Assembly (NCBI GenBank): GCA_964291485.2
Contig: OZ220224.1
Span: forward strand, 4,216,001-4,280,000
DNA from: Kistimonas sp964291485
GTDB lineage: Bacteria; Pseudomonadota; Gammaproteobacteria; Pseudomonadales; Endozoicomonadaceae
Direction of reading: 5' to 3'
DNA: 64,000 bases
Both the position numbers and the translations under genes were made by a program. The first letter of the stretch is position 1. The number at the start of each line of letters is the position of its first letter. Positions 16,864 through 25,990 of this stretch are shown piece by piece. The notes below the pieces were generated by a model, which ran no database searches, was not told the origin of the DNA, and was given only the letters and a program-made list of their open reading frames with translations.

Positions 16864-17838
16864 TCAACTGTTTTGACGAATGGAGAGACCTCGGGCCAAT
16901 GCCCGCTCCACTAATGCCACCAGTACATCATCAAATGCCAACCCCGCCGCCTCGGCGGCATCCGGCAAAAGACTGGTCGGCGTCAGCCCGGGAATGGTGT
17001 TGAGTTCCAGAAAAACAGGATCCTGATCGTCCGGCACCATAAAATCCGCACGGGCAAAATCCCGGCATCCCAGCACCTCAAATGCTTTTACGGCATAGGC
17101 TTCACACAGTTGATACTGATGGTCCGTCAGCCGGGCAGGAATGATGTGATCGCTTCGCCCCGGCGTGTATTTTTCAGCATAACCGTAACCGGTCAGGCGG
17201 GCGTCTTCGGGCAAGCAGATTTCAATGACTGGCATCGGCATAACCGTCGGGTGTTCCAACACCGACACCGTGGCCTCTTTACCCTGCACCATAGATTCCA
17301 CCAGCACATCGGACTCTATGGAAAACGCCTCCCTGAAGGCGAGCCCAAGCGCATCAGCCTCCCTGACCAGAGACGTGCCTAATGATGAACCCTGTGAACG
17401 CGGCTTGATCACGACAGAACGTCCCAGCTGCTCCAGCGTGGCCTGCACGGCTTTGTCGATCCCATCCTCCCGTTTGACCACAAGATCACTGGCAAGGGGG
17501 ATGCCATGTGCCTGAAGCAACCGTTTGGTGAGTAATTTGTCCATGGCCAGGGCGCTGGCTGTAACGCCTGACCCGACATAGGGAATCTGCATAATCTCCA
17601 ACAGGCCCTGAATAGTGCCATCCTCCCCCGGCGGGCCATGCAGCACAGGGAATGCGACATCCGGCGCCAGACGGTGCAGATCCACCGCAATGGAGGGGGT
17701 CAATTCCAGCACATGCAGATCAGGATAATGATCCCTGAGCGCCGCCTGAACCCGCCCCACAGACAACCGGGAGACTGCCGCCTCTACCGAAGGACCACCA
17801 CAGATCAACGCAACACGGGGACAGGACAGGCCGGACAT
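16864..17838 (-). CDS. ddl: D-alanine--D-alanine ligase family protein
   Basis: 324 residues, typical of Ddl. It joins two D-alanines with ATP for cell-wall synthesis. Evidence: GGPSVEAAVSRLSV (family GGxSxExxVSxxS), LHGPPGEDGTIQGLLE (family HGxxGEDGxxQG), the ATP-grasp loop KPRSQGSSLGTS, FARADFMVP, and FLELNTIPGLTPTSLLP with the metal-binding Glu and Asn. GGAAG precedes the ATG. Unlike ddlB it is not in a mur/fts cluster here, so it is the stand-alone ddlA-like type. The HGPPGEDG sequence has a Pro-Pro where family members usually have two other small residues; effect unknown. Confidence 0.92.
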   Translation of the reverse strand: MSGLSCPRVALICGGPSVEAAVSRLSVGRVQAALRDHYPDLHVLELTPSIAVDLHRLAPDVAFPVLHGPPGEDGTIQGLLEIMQIPYVGSGVTASALAMDKLLTKRLLQAHGIPLASDLVVKREDGIDKAVQATLEQLGRSVVIKPRSQGSSLGTSLVREADALGLAFREAFSIESDVLVESMVQGKEATVSVLEHPTVMPMPVIEICLPEDARLTGYGYAEKYTPGRSDHIIPARLTDHQYQLCEAYAVKAFEVLGCRDFARADFMVPDDQDPVFLELNTIPGLTPTSLLPDAAEAAGLAFDDVLVALVERALARGLSIRQNS

Positions 17839-17971
17839 GATTTACTTCCAGAAACAAGGGACTGTCGTCATACAGCCATGGCAAAGCAGTAAACATAGAA
17901 ACAGACGACTGAAGATGCCACTGGCAATCCCGCACGCTCTCACCGACAATAGCGCGCATGCCTGTTCCGGA

Positions 17972-18298
17972 ATGACGACCATGATTGAAAGCCGTACCCC
18001 CGCCCATGTGTCCTATGCCCTGATTGCCCTGAGCATTCCAACGGCATTTCCGATGCTGGTCGCCGTTATCATGGCTTATGTCTACCGTGCCCGGACGGAT
18101 GACGCCCTGCTCTATGCCCACTATACGTGGCAAATCAGAACCTTCTGGATCAACCTGTTATTGGCAATTATCGGTCTAGGCCTGACCCTGTTGCTGGTTG
18201 GTTATCTGATCCTGTTTCTGAATCAACTCTATCTCTTATATCGTTTGGTGGTGGGATGGTATCGGTTATCGCAGGAGCGTTATCCGGTTGAGTGGTAA
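17972..18298 (+). CDS. Small DUF4870-like membrane protein
   Basis: 108 residues from the ATG at 17972 (a second ATG at 17981 is possible). The open frame extends upstream to 17837, but that would overlap the start of the divergent ddl gene and add a polar, unconserved N-terminus. Three hydrophobic segments are visible: SYALIALSIPTAFPMLVAVIMAY, then ARTDDALLYAHYTWQIRTFW as the connecting amphipathic stretch (quoted in part), then LLLAIIGLGLTLLLVGYLI. The ALLxxHYxWQIRTFW pattern is characteristic of DUF4870 membrane proteins. Role unknown. Confidence 0.78.
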   Translation: MTTMIESRTPAHVSYALIALSIPTAFPMLVAVIMAYVYRARTDDALLYAHYTWQIRTFWINLLLAIIGLGLTLLLVGYLILFLNQLYLLYRLVVGWYRLSQERYPVEW

Positions 18299-18353
18299 AT
18301 CGTGACAATAGAAGCACACTTTATCTGACAGGCAACGCGGAGGAACAGCGAGG

Positions 18354-18415
18354 GTATACACATCAACAGAATATGTATACTATCCAACACTATCGTACCA
18401 ATGGATGTTCGGTAC
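18354..18415. promoter_or_regulatory. Two inverted repeats upstream of the hydrolase-PilZ gene
   Basis: GTATACACAT (18354-18363) and ATATGTATAC (18371-18380) form a ten-base inverted repeat with one mismatch and a seven-base spacer. Fifteen bases on, GTACC (18395-18399) is inverted as GGTAC (18411-18415). The spacing suits a dimeric regulator binding before the gene that starts at 18468. No regulator is identified. Confidence 0.35.
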
Positions 18416-18467
18416 AACACAACAATAATAAACCACTGCCAAAAAGTGGGCCGTCAGGGACAATATC

Positions 18468-19748
18468 ATGGAATATACCCGCTCCTTCAGTCCTCGCATG
18501 TTGGACGCAGAGCCTGTCTCCATCGAGTTCGGGCAATGGCTGTTGCAATACCAGGCCTTTTCCAATCCCGCCAATGATCATCGAACACCGGTTGTTTTCC
18601 TTTCCGGCGCCTTTCAGAACTTTCGCAGTTTTCGGCATGAAGTCGAAGTTTTCCTGCAGGATTTCCCGGTTATTCTGCTGGATCTGCCTTCCCAGGGTTC
18701 CAATCCTCAACTGGTGCCTGATCTGTCACTGGAGGATATGGCCTGCCTGCTGAAAGGGTTTCTGGATGTCTGTGGTATCGAGCAAATCAGCCTGATCGGT
18801 ATTTCCTACGGCTCACTGCTTGCCAGCCTGTTTGCCACCGAGTTTCCGGAACGCATCGAGAAACTGTTACTCAGTGGCACAACGCCCATGGGCCGCCCTG
18901 CCCTGATGCGTACGCTGGAAGAATCCCTGCATCTCTGCCGGGAAGGTCGTATCACGGAATTCGCCGCAGGTTGCGTCACTACCATGATCAACCATTACCA
19001 TGTGGAGCAGACCGGATTGGGGCGGACACACCAGAAGCTGCTGTTCCGCCAGGTTTCCCGTCTGGATGAAGCCGAACGCGAACGCTTTCTTCAGAACACA
19101 CAGCGCCTGATCGACTTCAAGGGCTTCGATAAATACCCACAATGCCCCACGCTGGTCGCTACCGGTGAATACGATCACTTTACACTGCCCTGTGAAAACG
19201 CAGCCTTTGCCCTTCGCTGCCTTCGCTCAACGTTCGCACTGATACACAATGCCGACCACATGAGCATCTTTTCCCGCAGAGAAGGTACCTGTCGGTTGTT
19301 TTACCATTTCCTGACCGGACGCCCACTCACTAGCTGCAAGGATTTCCAGGTCATGAATCGGATCGCCATGATCACCATGGAGCGACGGATCAGCCCGCGG
19401 CTTGTCCCCATTCGCAACGGCGCCTGCATTCTGAAAACAGAGAGCGGTGAAAAAATTGCCGCACGGATTGACGATATCAACTTCTTTGGTACCCGGCTGT
19501 CACTGAAAGAAAACCGCACGCTGGATTTGGACGAACGCAATCTCGAATTGCAGATTGACAGTATTGGCGTATCTCTGTCGGTTCACGTTCTGGAACAGGA
19601 TGATGACCAGTTGCGGGGCCACTTTATTCATATTGACCTGCAAACCGCAGAGCGGTTCAGACAGTATCTTAATGATGACAGCTATTTCATGGACCAGCAG
19701 CCACTGGCGCTGTTTGAGGAAGAGCTTGTCGCCGATATTGCCGGATAA
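18468..19748 (+). CDS. Alpha/beta hydrolase fused to a C-terminal PilZ domain
   Basis: 426 residues. The first 285 form an alpha/beta hydrolase: VVFLSGAFQNF near the oxyanion strand, the nucleophile elbow GISYGS with the expected catalytic Ser, ATGEYDHFT with the acid, and NADHMSIF with the His. The last 110 residues are a PilZ domain: ERRISPR supplies the Arg-rich c-di-GMP motif (RxxxR) and DDINFFGTRL the second motif, with Asn in place of the usual Ser. The arrangement suggests a hydrolase regulated by cyclic di-GMP in the cytoplasm, with the substrate unknown. A comparable fusion is known in Pseudomonas. It is monocistronic, with inverted repeats in the 170 bases upstream. A GGEEF-type enzyme (23.8-26 kb) is encoded nearby and could set the ligand level. 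Confidence 0.85.
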   Translation: MEYTRSFSPRMLDAEPVSIEFGQWLLQYQAFSNPANDHRTPVVFLSGAFQNFRSFRHEVEVFLQDFPVILLDLPSQGSNPQLVPDLSLEDMACLLKGFLDVCGIEQISLIGISYGSLLASLFATEFPERIEKLLLSGTTPMGRPALMRTLEESLHLCREGRITEFAAGCVTTMINHYHVEQTGLGRTHQKLLFRQVSRLDEAERERFLQNTQRLIDFKGFDKYPQCPTLVATGEYDHFTLPCENAAFALRCLRSTFALIHNADHMSIFSRREGTCRLFYHFLTGRPLTSCKDFQVMNRIAMITMERRISPRLVPIRNGACILKTESGEKIAARIDDINFFGTRLSLKENRTLDLDERNLELQIDSIGVSLSVHVLEQDDDQLRGHFIHIDLQTAERFRQYLNDDSYFMDQQPLALFEEELVADIAG

Positions 19749-19772
19749 TCTTTAGCGCAAACGCCGTTGTCA

Positions 19773-20645
19773 TCAGACAGCGGCTTCCACAATCCTCACG
19801 GCGCTGGGAATCTCAAGTTTTTTCAAGGGTAGACTGTCGTAATAGCTGGCAGGGTTATGCACCTTGATATCGGCAAATCCACAACCGGAAAACCCCGTCT
19901 CTATTTCCTGATCATTACGGTAATGCAGAGGGTAACCGCCCCGGGTTAATAAACCCACGACCTTTTGGGCAAACTGCACCCAGCGATAGAGGGGATGTTC
20001 CTGAAGATCCGGATAAATCTCAGTCAGGTAAATGCCTTTGGGAAACGTCACCAGATTATCTGCCAGCCGTTTCCAGAAATCGGTAATGACCGGTAAGTCA
20101 AAATAGTTCACCAACCCTTCGGTAATGACCAGTACCGGCTTGCTGGTATCAAGGCGGGAAAACAATGAAGAGAGACTATCAGCCCCGTCCTGCGCCAGAA
20201 TATTGCATTCAACCACCTGGTGATGGTCAGACAACAGTCCATGCTGCGAAAGATAGCGGCGCTTTCTGGCGGCCATATCCGGCAAATCGGCTTCAATATA
20301 GCGCAGGGAATCGCCATACTTCCGCATGAAGCAGGCGCCTCTCGGCGACATGCCTGCTGCGATCTCAACGACCTGGCCAACACCTTGCTGTTCAATGGCA
20401 CGGGAGAGCAGTTCATCAATGATGACATGTCGTTCTAGCAGAAACGTTTCAATATCTGCCCCGGCGACAGCGCGAATCAAGGCATTGACCGGCGCCAGTG
20501 CCCCGTAACTCAGTTTTCCCTTAAGCGAGTAGAGCTCTGGTAATGACAAACCGTGACGAAACCAGACATGACCGGTATAAAGTGCACTGATACTGATACG
20601 GGACGTATCCACTTCAGGGGTGAAATTTGCAGAGGGAGACATCAT
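19773..20645 (-). CDS. SAM-dependent methyltransferase, leucine carboxyl methyltransferase-like
   Basis: 290 residues from the ATG at 20645, preferred because AAAGAAG precedes it; the frame extends 15 residues upstream. The protein has a Rossmann methyltransferase core: QVVEIAAGMSPRG is motif I (E-x-A-x-G-x-S-x-R-G, typical of the LCMT/PPM group), YIEADLPD is motif II with the acidic residue for the SAM ribose, and VITEGLVNYFD is the LCMT-type post-motif. The family methylates carboxyl groups or small hydroxyls, and many bacterial members act on polyketides or unknown metabolites. It is convergent with the hydrolase-PilZ gene (24 bases between stops) and divergent from the DedA-PAP2 gene. The substrate is not known. 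Confidence 0.82.
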   Translation of the reverse strand: MMSPSANFTPEVDTSRISISALYTGHVWFRHGLSLPELYSLKGKLSYGALAPVNALIRAVAGADIETFLLERHVIIDELLSRAIEQQGVGQVVEIAAGMSPRGACFMRKYGDSLRYIEADLPDMAARKRRYLSQHGLLSDHHQVVECNILAQDGADSLSSLFSRLDTSKPVLVITEGLVNYFDLPVITDFWKRLADNLVTFPKGIYLTEIYPDLQEHPLYRWVQFAQKVVGLLTRGGYPLHYRNDQEIETGFSGCGFADIKVHNPASYYDSLPLKKLEIPSAVRIVEAAV

Positions 20646-20786
20646 AGTCTTCTTTATATACGCTTTTATCATTATTTTAAGGGCGAGCATAACGAGGCGT
20701 GATTAAGCACGCAAGTTCCTATTAAGCAGTGGAATAATACCGATGACACAGCGTTTGCCTGTTCACGTGGTTCCGGCAGGTACCGT

Positions 20787-22145
20787 ATGGATCTAACCGA
20801 CATCCAGCCTATGCTGGAGTGGCTGCGCAGCCACCATGAATGGCTTGCCGTCAGCATTATGCTGATTGCTCTGGTCGAATCCCTGGCTATTGCAGGCATT
20901 GTTCTACCCGGCGTAGTCATGCTCTTTGGCGCGGCAACGATTGCCGGCAGCGGCGTACTGGATGTCTGGACAACCCTCATTGCCGCCTTCATTGGGGCAG
21001 TGCTTGGGGATGGTATCAGTTTCATCCTTGGCAGGGTATTCCATCGCCATATCGCTAACTGGTGGCCATTTACCAAACATCCCCAATGGCTGGAAGATGG
21101 TGAAAAATTCTTTCATCGCCATGGAGGAAAAAGTATAGCCTTTGGGCGTTTTATTGGTCCGGTCAGGCCGATTATCCCATTGGTGGCAGGGATGCTGGAT
21201 ATGCCGGCTTCGCGCTTTTATGTCGTCAATATTATTTCTGCCTTAGCTTGGGCGCCTGTTTATATTCTGCCGGGCTATCTGGTTGGCGCTTCCATGCAGG
21301 TGTCTCCCCCCGTGTCCGAAGATGTTCTGATTATTCTTGCCATCCTGTTCGGCACCAGCCTGTTTTTTGCATTCATGGGTGGGTATATCTATGACAAAAT
21401 CCGTTTAACGGACGATCAACAACCTACCTCTGGCAAACTATCGATCAGTAGCCGTTATCTGATGTATGTGAGTTCCATCAGCCTGTTACTCATCACCTGC
21501 CTTGTGATTATTGGTGAACTGAAATTTGCCAATGCAGCTATTACCCAATGGCTGGTATTCAACCATACCGGTTTGATGAATCAAATTATGGTCGTCATCA
21601 CACTGATAGGAGACCATGAAGTTCAGCTGGTCTGGTTTGGGCTCGCCATTATAGGGCTGGCAATGAATCGGCAATGGCAACTTGTCCTGCTTATGTGCCT
21701 GTTGATTACGGGTGTGGAAAGCGTCTTATGGCTAATGAAATGGGGACTTGATTTGAACCGACCGGATAATCCCGCAGACCTGGTTCGTTTTTCTTTTCCC
21801 AGCGGACATACGACATTAACAACCTTTCTGTCACTCTGGCTCGCTCGCTATGTTGCACTTGCCATTCCGGAAGTTAAACGGCCATGGGTCTGGAGCATTG
21901 GTATTGCGATCGCCATGCTGGTTGGTTTTTCACGACTTTACCTCAGCGTCCACTGGGCGACAGATGTCATTGGAGGCCTGGCGCTGGGTACCTTGGGTTT
22001 TTCGCTATGGCTTTATAGCTGCGGCCGTGTAGCCGACACATTGCCTCCCCGACACCCCATCGTACTGGTATCGATTTTACTGATAAGCAGCACAGTCATT
22101 ATTGCCCTGATGTTCCCTGACGCTCGCAATACCTATCTTGGATGA
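20787..22145 (+). CDS. DedA-family domain fused to PAP2 phosphatase domain
   Basis: 452 residues with many membrane helices. The first 205 are a DedA (SNARE-associated) domain: VESLAIAGIVLPGVVML, GAVLGDGISFILGR, the FHRHGGKSIAFGRFIGPVRPIIPLVAGM re-entrant region (key residues G-R-F-x-G-x-x-R). The last 220 are a type 2 phosphatidic acid phosphatase: KWGLDLNRP (motif C1), PSGHTTL (C2) and SRLYLSVHWATDVIGG (C3), with the His of PSGH and of SVHWATD as catalytic residues. DedA proteins transport undecaprenyl phosphate or phospholipids across the membrane and PAP2 enzymes dephosphorylate lipid pyrophosphates, so the fusion could couple dephosphorylation and flipping of one lipid carrier. This pairing is known in other proteobacteria. 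Monocistronic. Confidence 0.9.
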   Translation: MDLTDIQPMLEWLRSHHEWLAVSIMLIALVESLAIAGIVLPGVVMLFGAATIAGSGVLDVWTTLIAAFIGAVLGDGISFILGRVFHRHIANWWPFTKHPQWLEDGEKFFHRHGGKSIAFGRFIGPVRPIIPLVAGMLDMPASRFYVVNIISALAWAPVYILPGYLVGASMQVSPPVSEDVLIILAILFGTSLFFAFMGGYIYDKIRLTDDQQPTSGKLSISSRYLMYVSSISLLLITCLVIIGELKFANAAITQWLVFNHTGLMNQIMVVITLIGDHEVQLVWFGLAIIGLAMNRQWQLVLLMCLLITGVESVLWLMKWGLDLNRPDNPADLVRFSFPSGHTTLTTFLSLWLARYVALAIPEVKRPWVWSIGIAIAMLVGFSRLYLSVHWATDVIGGLALGTLGFSLWLYSCGRVADTLPPRHPIVLVSILLISSTVIIALMFPDARNTYLG

Positions 22146-22154
22146 TGTCAGGTT

Positions 22155-22955
22155 CTACATGCCACCCATTCGATGGGCAAGATAACGCTCAAAGAAAACA
22201 GGAAAAAAGCGGGCAAACAATCGCGCCCGCCAATCCACATTGGACAGAAGCAGAAGACGCTTGCGTTTACCTGCACCGATAAAAATCTCCTCTGCTACAT
22301 CCGCAGGAGAAGCGGTTTTCCCGGTTAAGGCAATAGGCTTTCTGACAATCGCGCCGTCTCCCTGTAAAGCATTCTTGTAGATATCCGTCGCCGTAAACCC
22401 CGGACAAACCATCATGACATCAACGTCACGATCCATCAGTTCAACCCTCAGGCAGTTGAACAAGCCGTGCAGTGCATGCTTGCTCGCGCTATAAGCACAC
22501 CGATAACGTAATGGTGCAAAACCGGACATGCTGCTCATGGTGATCACCAGACCATGACTATCGAGGAGTGCGGGTAGCGCCTCCCGGGTAAAATAAAGCG
22601 CACCAAAATAATTGACTGACATCAGACGGTGGTGAACCTCAATGTCGGTGTACTCAAACAAACTTCGGTGGGTAATACCCGCATTATTGATCAAAACGTC
22701 AATGTGCTGAAAATCCTCAACAATCCGGTTAACAGTCTCATGAACCCCTTGCTGATCACTGACATCACAGCAATACCCTCTCGCCTGCACGCCCCGGCTT
22801 TCGAGATGATCAATACAGGTCGCGATCTGATCACGGTTCAGATCAATCAATGCTATGCGTGCACCAGCCATACCGAATCGCTGACTCAGTGCCCTGCCAA
22901 TGCCTGCACAGGCGCCGGTAATCACAACAGTCTTGTTTTTGAACGAGTGCGGCAT
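22155..22955 (-). CDS. Short-chain dehydrogenase/reductase
   Basis: 266 residues from the ATG at 22955 (GGGAG seven bases before it). Classical SDR: cofactor loop TGACAGIGRALSQ, acidic IDLN at the end of the second strand suggesting NAD(H) rather than NADP(H), NNAG, Ser in SSMSGF, and the catalytic YSASKHAL. The C-terminal basic stretch RKRLLLLSNVDWRARLFARFFP is typical of membrane-associated or lipid-related SDRs (quoted partly). The substrate cannot be read. It is convergent with the DedA-PAP2 gene (nine bases between stops) and 80 bases downstream of the flavoprotein gene. Confidence 0.87.
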   Translation of the reverse strand: MPHSFKNKTVVITGACAGIGRALSQRFGMAGARIALIDLNRDQIATCIDHLESRGVQARGYCCDVSDQQGVHETVNRIVEDFQHIDVLINNAGITHRSLFEYTDIEVHHRLMSVNYFGALYFTREALPALLDSHGLVITMSSMSGFAPLRYRCAYSASKHALHGLFNCLRVELMDRDVDVMMVCPGFTATDIYKNALQGDGAIVRKPIALTGKTASPADVAEEIFIGAGKRKRLLLLSNVDWRARLFARFFPVFFERYLAHRMGGM

Positions 22956-23035
22956 CGCCAAACTCCCTGCTTATCGTAGGGTTATTATTATCGAAATTGA
23001 TCGATCTGCCTGCCTGACAGCAGAGAGACAAAGGG

Positions 23036-23773
23036 CTAGCGCGAAAAAGTATATTTCTCCCGCTTGATCTGCCGTGGGCCAAACCCTGCTTCACTGAGCC
23101 AGGCTACAGCATCATCGATCATGGCAGGATTACCACAGAGAAAAGGAAGATCACGCTCCGGGGACAAGTCCAAGTGAGGGAATCTTGTCTGAACATAACC
23201 AGAATATTCTGCCATCCCGGCATCCGGGCTTGCTTCCCTGCTTAAGCAAAGTTCAAATGTCACGTGCTCAAATCGAGCAGCCAGTGAAGAGAATACCTCG
23301 CAATAAATCACATCCTTCCGATGCCTGGCACCCATCAGGATATGCAGGGCAATACCACTGCTAGCTATCATCTCCAGCTCTGGCAACATGGCACGATAAG
23401 GCGCCATCCCTGTGCCTGTACCGACAAGCACCAGCCGCTCAGGCAAGCTGTCCGGTAATACCAGAAATCCGAAGGGGCCAGTGATCCCAAAGCGTTCTCC
23501 GGGCATGGCCTCCAGAAAACGGCGACTGGCACGACCATCCGGCAACAATGCAATGGCAATATCAAACTGGCGAGTTGATTTAAATGTATCAGGCGAGCTG
23601 GCAATGCTATAGCTGCGTTTGAAGCTCTCTCCATCCAGCTCGAACTGAATGGATACAAACTGCCCGGCCTGAAAGGAAAAGCTGTCATCGACAAGCTGAA
23701 ATGTCAGCTGAAGCGTATCGTCTGATAACGATGCCTTGCTGAGTAACTCCGCATCCAGAAGAGGCCGGGGCAT
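23036..23773 (-). CDS. Ferredoxin-NADP reductase-family flavoprotein
   Basis: 245 residues. FAD-binding barrel followed by an NADP-binding fold. Seen: the RSYSIASSP motif (RxYS for FAD) near residue 54, GPFGFLVLP, then VGTGTGMAPYRAML (pyridine nucleotide binding) and the FLCGNPAMIDDA motif. The C-terminus KREKYTFSR ends with an aromatic residue near the terminus, as in bacterial ferredoxin-NADP reductases that stack it on the FAD. GGAG precedes the ATG. It could supply electrons to a neighbouring redox enzyme or oppose oxidative stress; no ferredoxin gene is adjacent. Confidence 0.85.
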   Translation of the reverse strand: MPRPLLDAELLSKASLSDDTLQLTFQLVDDSFSFQAGQFVSIQFELDGESFKRSYSIASSPDTFKSTRQFDIAIALLPDGRASRRFLEAMPGERFGITGPFGFLVLPDSLPERLVLVGTGTGMAPYRAMLPELEMIASSGIALHILMGARHRKDVIYCEVFSSLAARFEHVTFELCLSREASPDAGMAEYSGYVQTRFPHLDLSPERDLPFLCGNPAMIDDAVAWLSEAGFGPRQIKREKYTFSR

Positions 23774-23847
23774 GAAGAACTCCGTGGCTTATGAAACAGG
23801 GTATTCCATAAGAATGCGTGATATCACCCGACTGTCAACTCCGCCTC

Positions 23848-25983
23848 TTAACCTGAACTGTTTTTATCAGGCAGAGCAACCATATTTTCCAGACGGGTTA
23901 CAGGGTTTGCAGCGCCCAGCAACAGTCCCTGGCCCCGGTCGTACCCCAGATCCCGGACAAACGCCAGCTGGGCTTCACTGTCGATCCCTTCAGCCACCGT
24001 TTTAATCCCCATATCCTTGGCCAGAAAAGTCATGGCGCGGATAATGCCTTCTGTCGCACTATCACGTCCGATTTCATGGATAAAGCCAGGGTCAATCTTG
24101 ACCACATCCACCGTCAGGCGACGCAAATAATTCAGTGCAGATGTTCCACTCCCAAAATTATCCAGGGCCACATGAACACCTACTTGTCTTAACGCTTTTA
24201 AATCATTAACGACTTTGCTTGGGATTTCGTTCAGGAAACGCTCTGAGATCTCGATCTCCATGACTTGGGGATCAATATTTTGCTGTTCCAGCAGGGTTTC
24301 AATCATTGCCTGGATGTTGACGTCCTTACACTGGCTTAACGACAAATTCATGGCCAATATGGTTTGCTTTCGTTCCGGATCGGCGTAACGCCACTGCGCG
24401 ATTTCCCGGCTTGCGTTATTCAACATCCATTCCCCGAGGGGAGTCATTTGCCGCAGTTCTTCCACCAACGGCATAAACTCATCCTGCAAACGGAGTCTGC
24501 CCTCGTAGTTCCAGCGAACTTCAGTCTCAAAACCTATTACCTGACCAGACTCAAGCCCCACCATAGGCTGATAAAAAAGCTCAAAATTCCCACGTTGGAG
24601 ATCCGTCTTGAGCGCCTGTTCCATGAAGGCCTTACGACGGTTCTCTTCCCGCATGGCATCCGTGAAATACTGATAACCCCTGCGGCCATTCTTTTTGGTG
24701 ACATACATGGCCGTATCGGCAGCCTTAACCAGCTCATCCGGCTCTTTGCCGCATTCTGGCCAGACGGCTATCCCGACACTGGTACTGACATGCAACTCCC
24801 TACCGCCCAGGAGATGCGGACGACAGATCGCTTCCACCACTTTTTCAGCGACCAGTTTCACGTCATCAGGCCTGGCAACATCATCCAGTACAATGGCAAA
24901 TTCGTCCCCACCAAGACGCGCTACCAGGTCTCCCCGGCGAACATTCTGCTGTAACCGCTCAGCCACACTTTTCAGCAGTTCATCACCAACATCATGCCCC
25001 AGACTGTCATTGATGGGCTTGAAGTGGTCAAGATCCAGATAAAAAACAGCGGTAATGTGCTGGCTGATCTCACTGCGAGTAATAGACGCTGTCAGAAATT
25101 CCATGAACAAGGTGCGGTTCGCCAGTCCGGTCAGACTGTCATACTTGGCCATTTTCAGGAGGTGTTCTTCGAGTTTCTTGCGTTCGGTAATATCCTGAAA
25201 AACCAGCACGCCGCCCATCACATGACCGTTTTCTGTCTGAGTGGGAGAAGCGCTGAACTCAACCGGGAGACTATCGTTATCGCCCACTTTTAGTGTGGCT
25301 GTCTTTGAATAGATACTCTGCGGGTCAGCCTCACCAGCCGTCCATTGTTGAATAATGCTATCAATACCCGGTTCCATGAAAAACGGAAGAACGGACGCGC
25401 CTAACAATACCGCTTCCTCCTGCTGCAATAATTTGCACGCCGCAGGATTGGCAAAGGTGATGTTGCCTTCCGGATCAATGCCAAGAATCCCTTCTGCAGC
25501 ACAATCCAACAGCAAGTGATTCTGTTCACTCAATGTCTGAAGTTCTGTTGCAAGGTCTTCCAGTTCACGCCGCTGTTTATCAAGCTGAAGAAAAACACGG
25601 ACCTTACTCAGAAGGATATCTTTGTTAACCGGCTTATACAGGTAGTCCACAGCACCGGACTCATACCCCTCGGTGACATGTTTATCTTCTTTGCTGATGG
25701 CGGTCACAAAGATAATCGGGATGGTTTCCGTCGATTTATTGTCGCGGAGAAAGCGGGCTGTTTCGAAACCATCCATGACAGGCATCTGAACATCCAGAAG
25801 AATCAGGGCAAACTCGTGCCTTAACACCAGACCCAACGCCTCTTCACCAGACAACGCCTTAAATATCTCCGCACCCACCGGCTTCAGGAGTTTTCCCATT
25901 GCCAGCAGGTTCTCCGGCTTGTCATCCACCACCAGAATCTTGGGTAACTTTGGTTCCTGCTTATTTGCTTCCATGTCGTCCAT
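23848..25983 (-). CDS. Response regulator with PAS, GGDEF and degenerate EAL domains
   Basis: 711 residues. REC (about 14-130; VVDDKPENL, LLDVQMPVMDG with the phospho-acceptor Asp, YKPVNK), a PAS domain (150-270), a GGDEF diguanylate cyclase (GGDEF at 358-362, with the inhibitory RRGD five residues before it), then an EAL domain (455-700). The EAL half is altered: the signature reads ETE beginning with Glu486 instead of EAL, and DDFG is changed to Asp608-Asn609-Phe-Gly. EISE, KID and QG are retained. I infer a phosphorylation-controlled cyclic di-GMP synthase, with the EAL half probably weak or regulatory. It is the last gene of the HK-CheR-CheB-REC operon; the gap to cheB is seven bases. Confidence 0.9.
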   Translation of the reverse strand: MDDMEANKQEPKLPKILVVDDKPENLLAMGKLLKPVGAEIFKALSGEEALGLVLRHEFALILLDVQMPVMDGFETARFLRDNKSTETIPIIFVTAISKEDKHVTEGYESGAVDYLYKPVNKDILLSKVRVFLQLDKQRRELEDLATELQTLSEQNHLLLDCAAEGILGIDPEGNITFANPAACKLLQQEEAVLLGASVLPFFMEPGIDSIIQQWTAGEADPQSIYSKTATLKVGDNDSLPVEFSASPTQTENGHVMGGVLVFQDITERKKLEEHLLKMAKYDSLTGLANRTLFMEFLTASITRSEISQHITAVFYLDLDHFKPINDSLGHDVGDELLKSVAERLQQNVRRGDLVARLGGDEFAIVLDDVARPDDVKLVAEKVVEAICRPHLLGGRELHVSTSVGIAVWPECGKEPDELVKAADTAMYVTKKNGRRGYQYFTDAMREENRRKAFMEQALKTDLQRGNFELFYQPMVGLESGQVIGFETEVRWNYEGRLRLQDEFMPLVEELRQMTPLGEWMLNNASREIAQWRYADPERKQTILAMNLSLSQCKDVNIQAMIETLLEQQNIDPQVMEIEISERFLNEIPSKVVNDLKALRQVGVHVALDNFGSGTSALNYLRRLTVDVVKIDPGFIHEIGRDSATEGIIRAMTFLAKDMGIKTVAEGIDSEAQLAFVRDLGYDRGQGLLLGAANPVTRLENMVALPDKNSSG

Positions 25984-25990
25984 GAGACGG

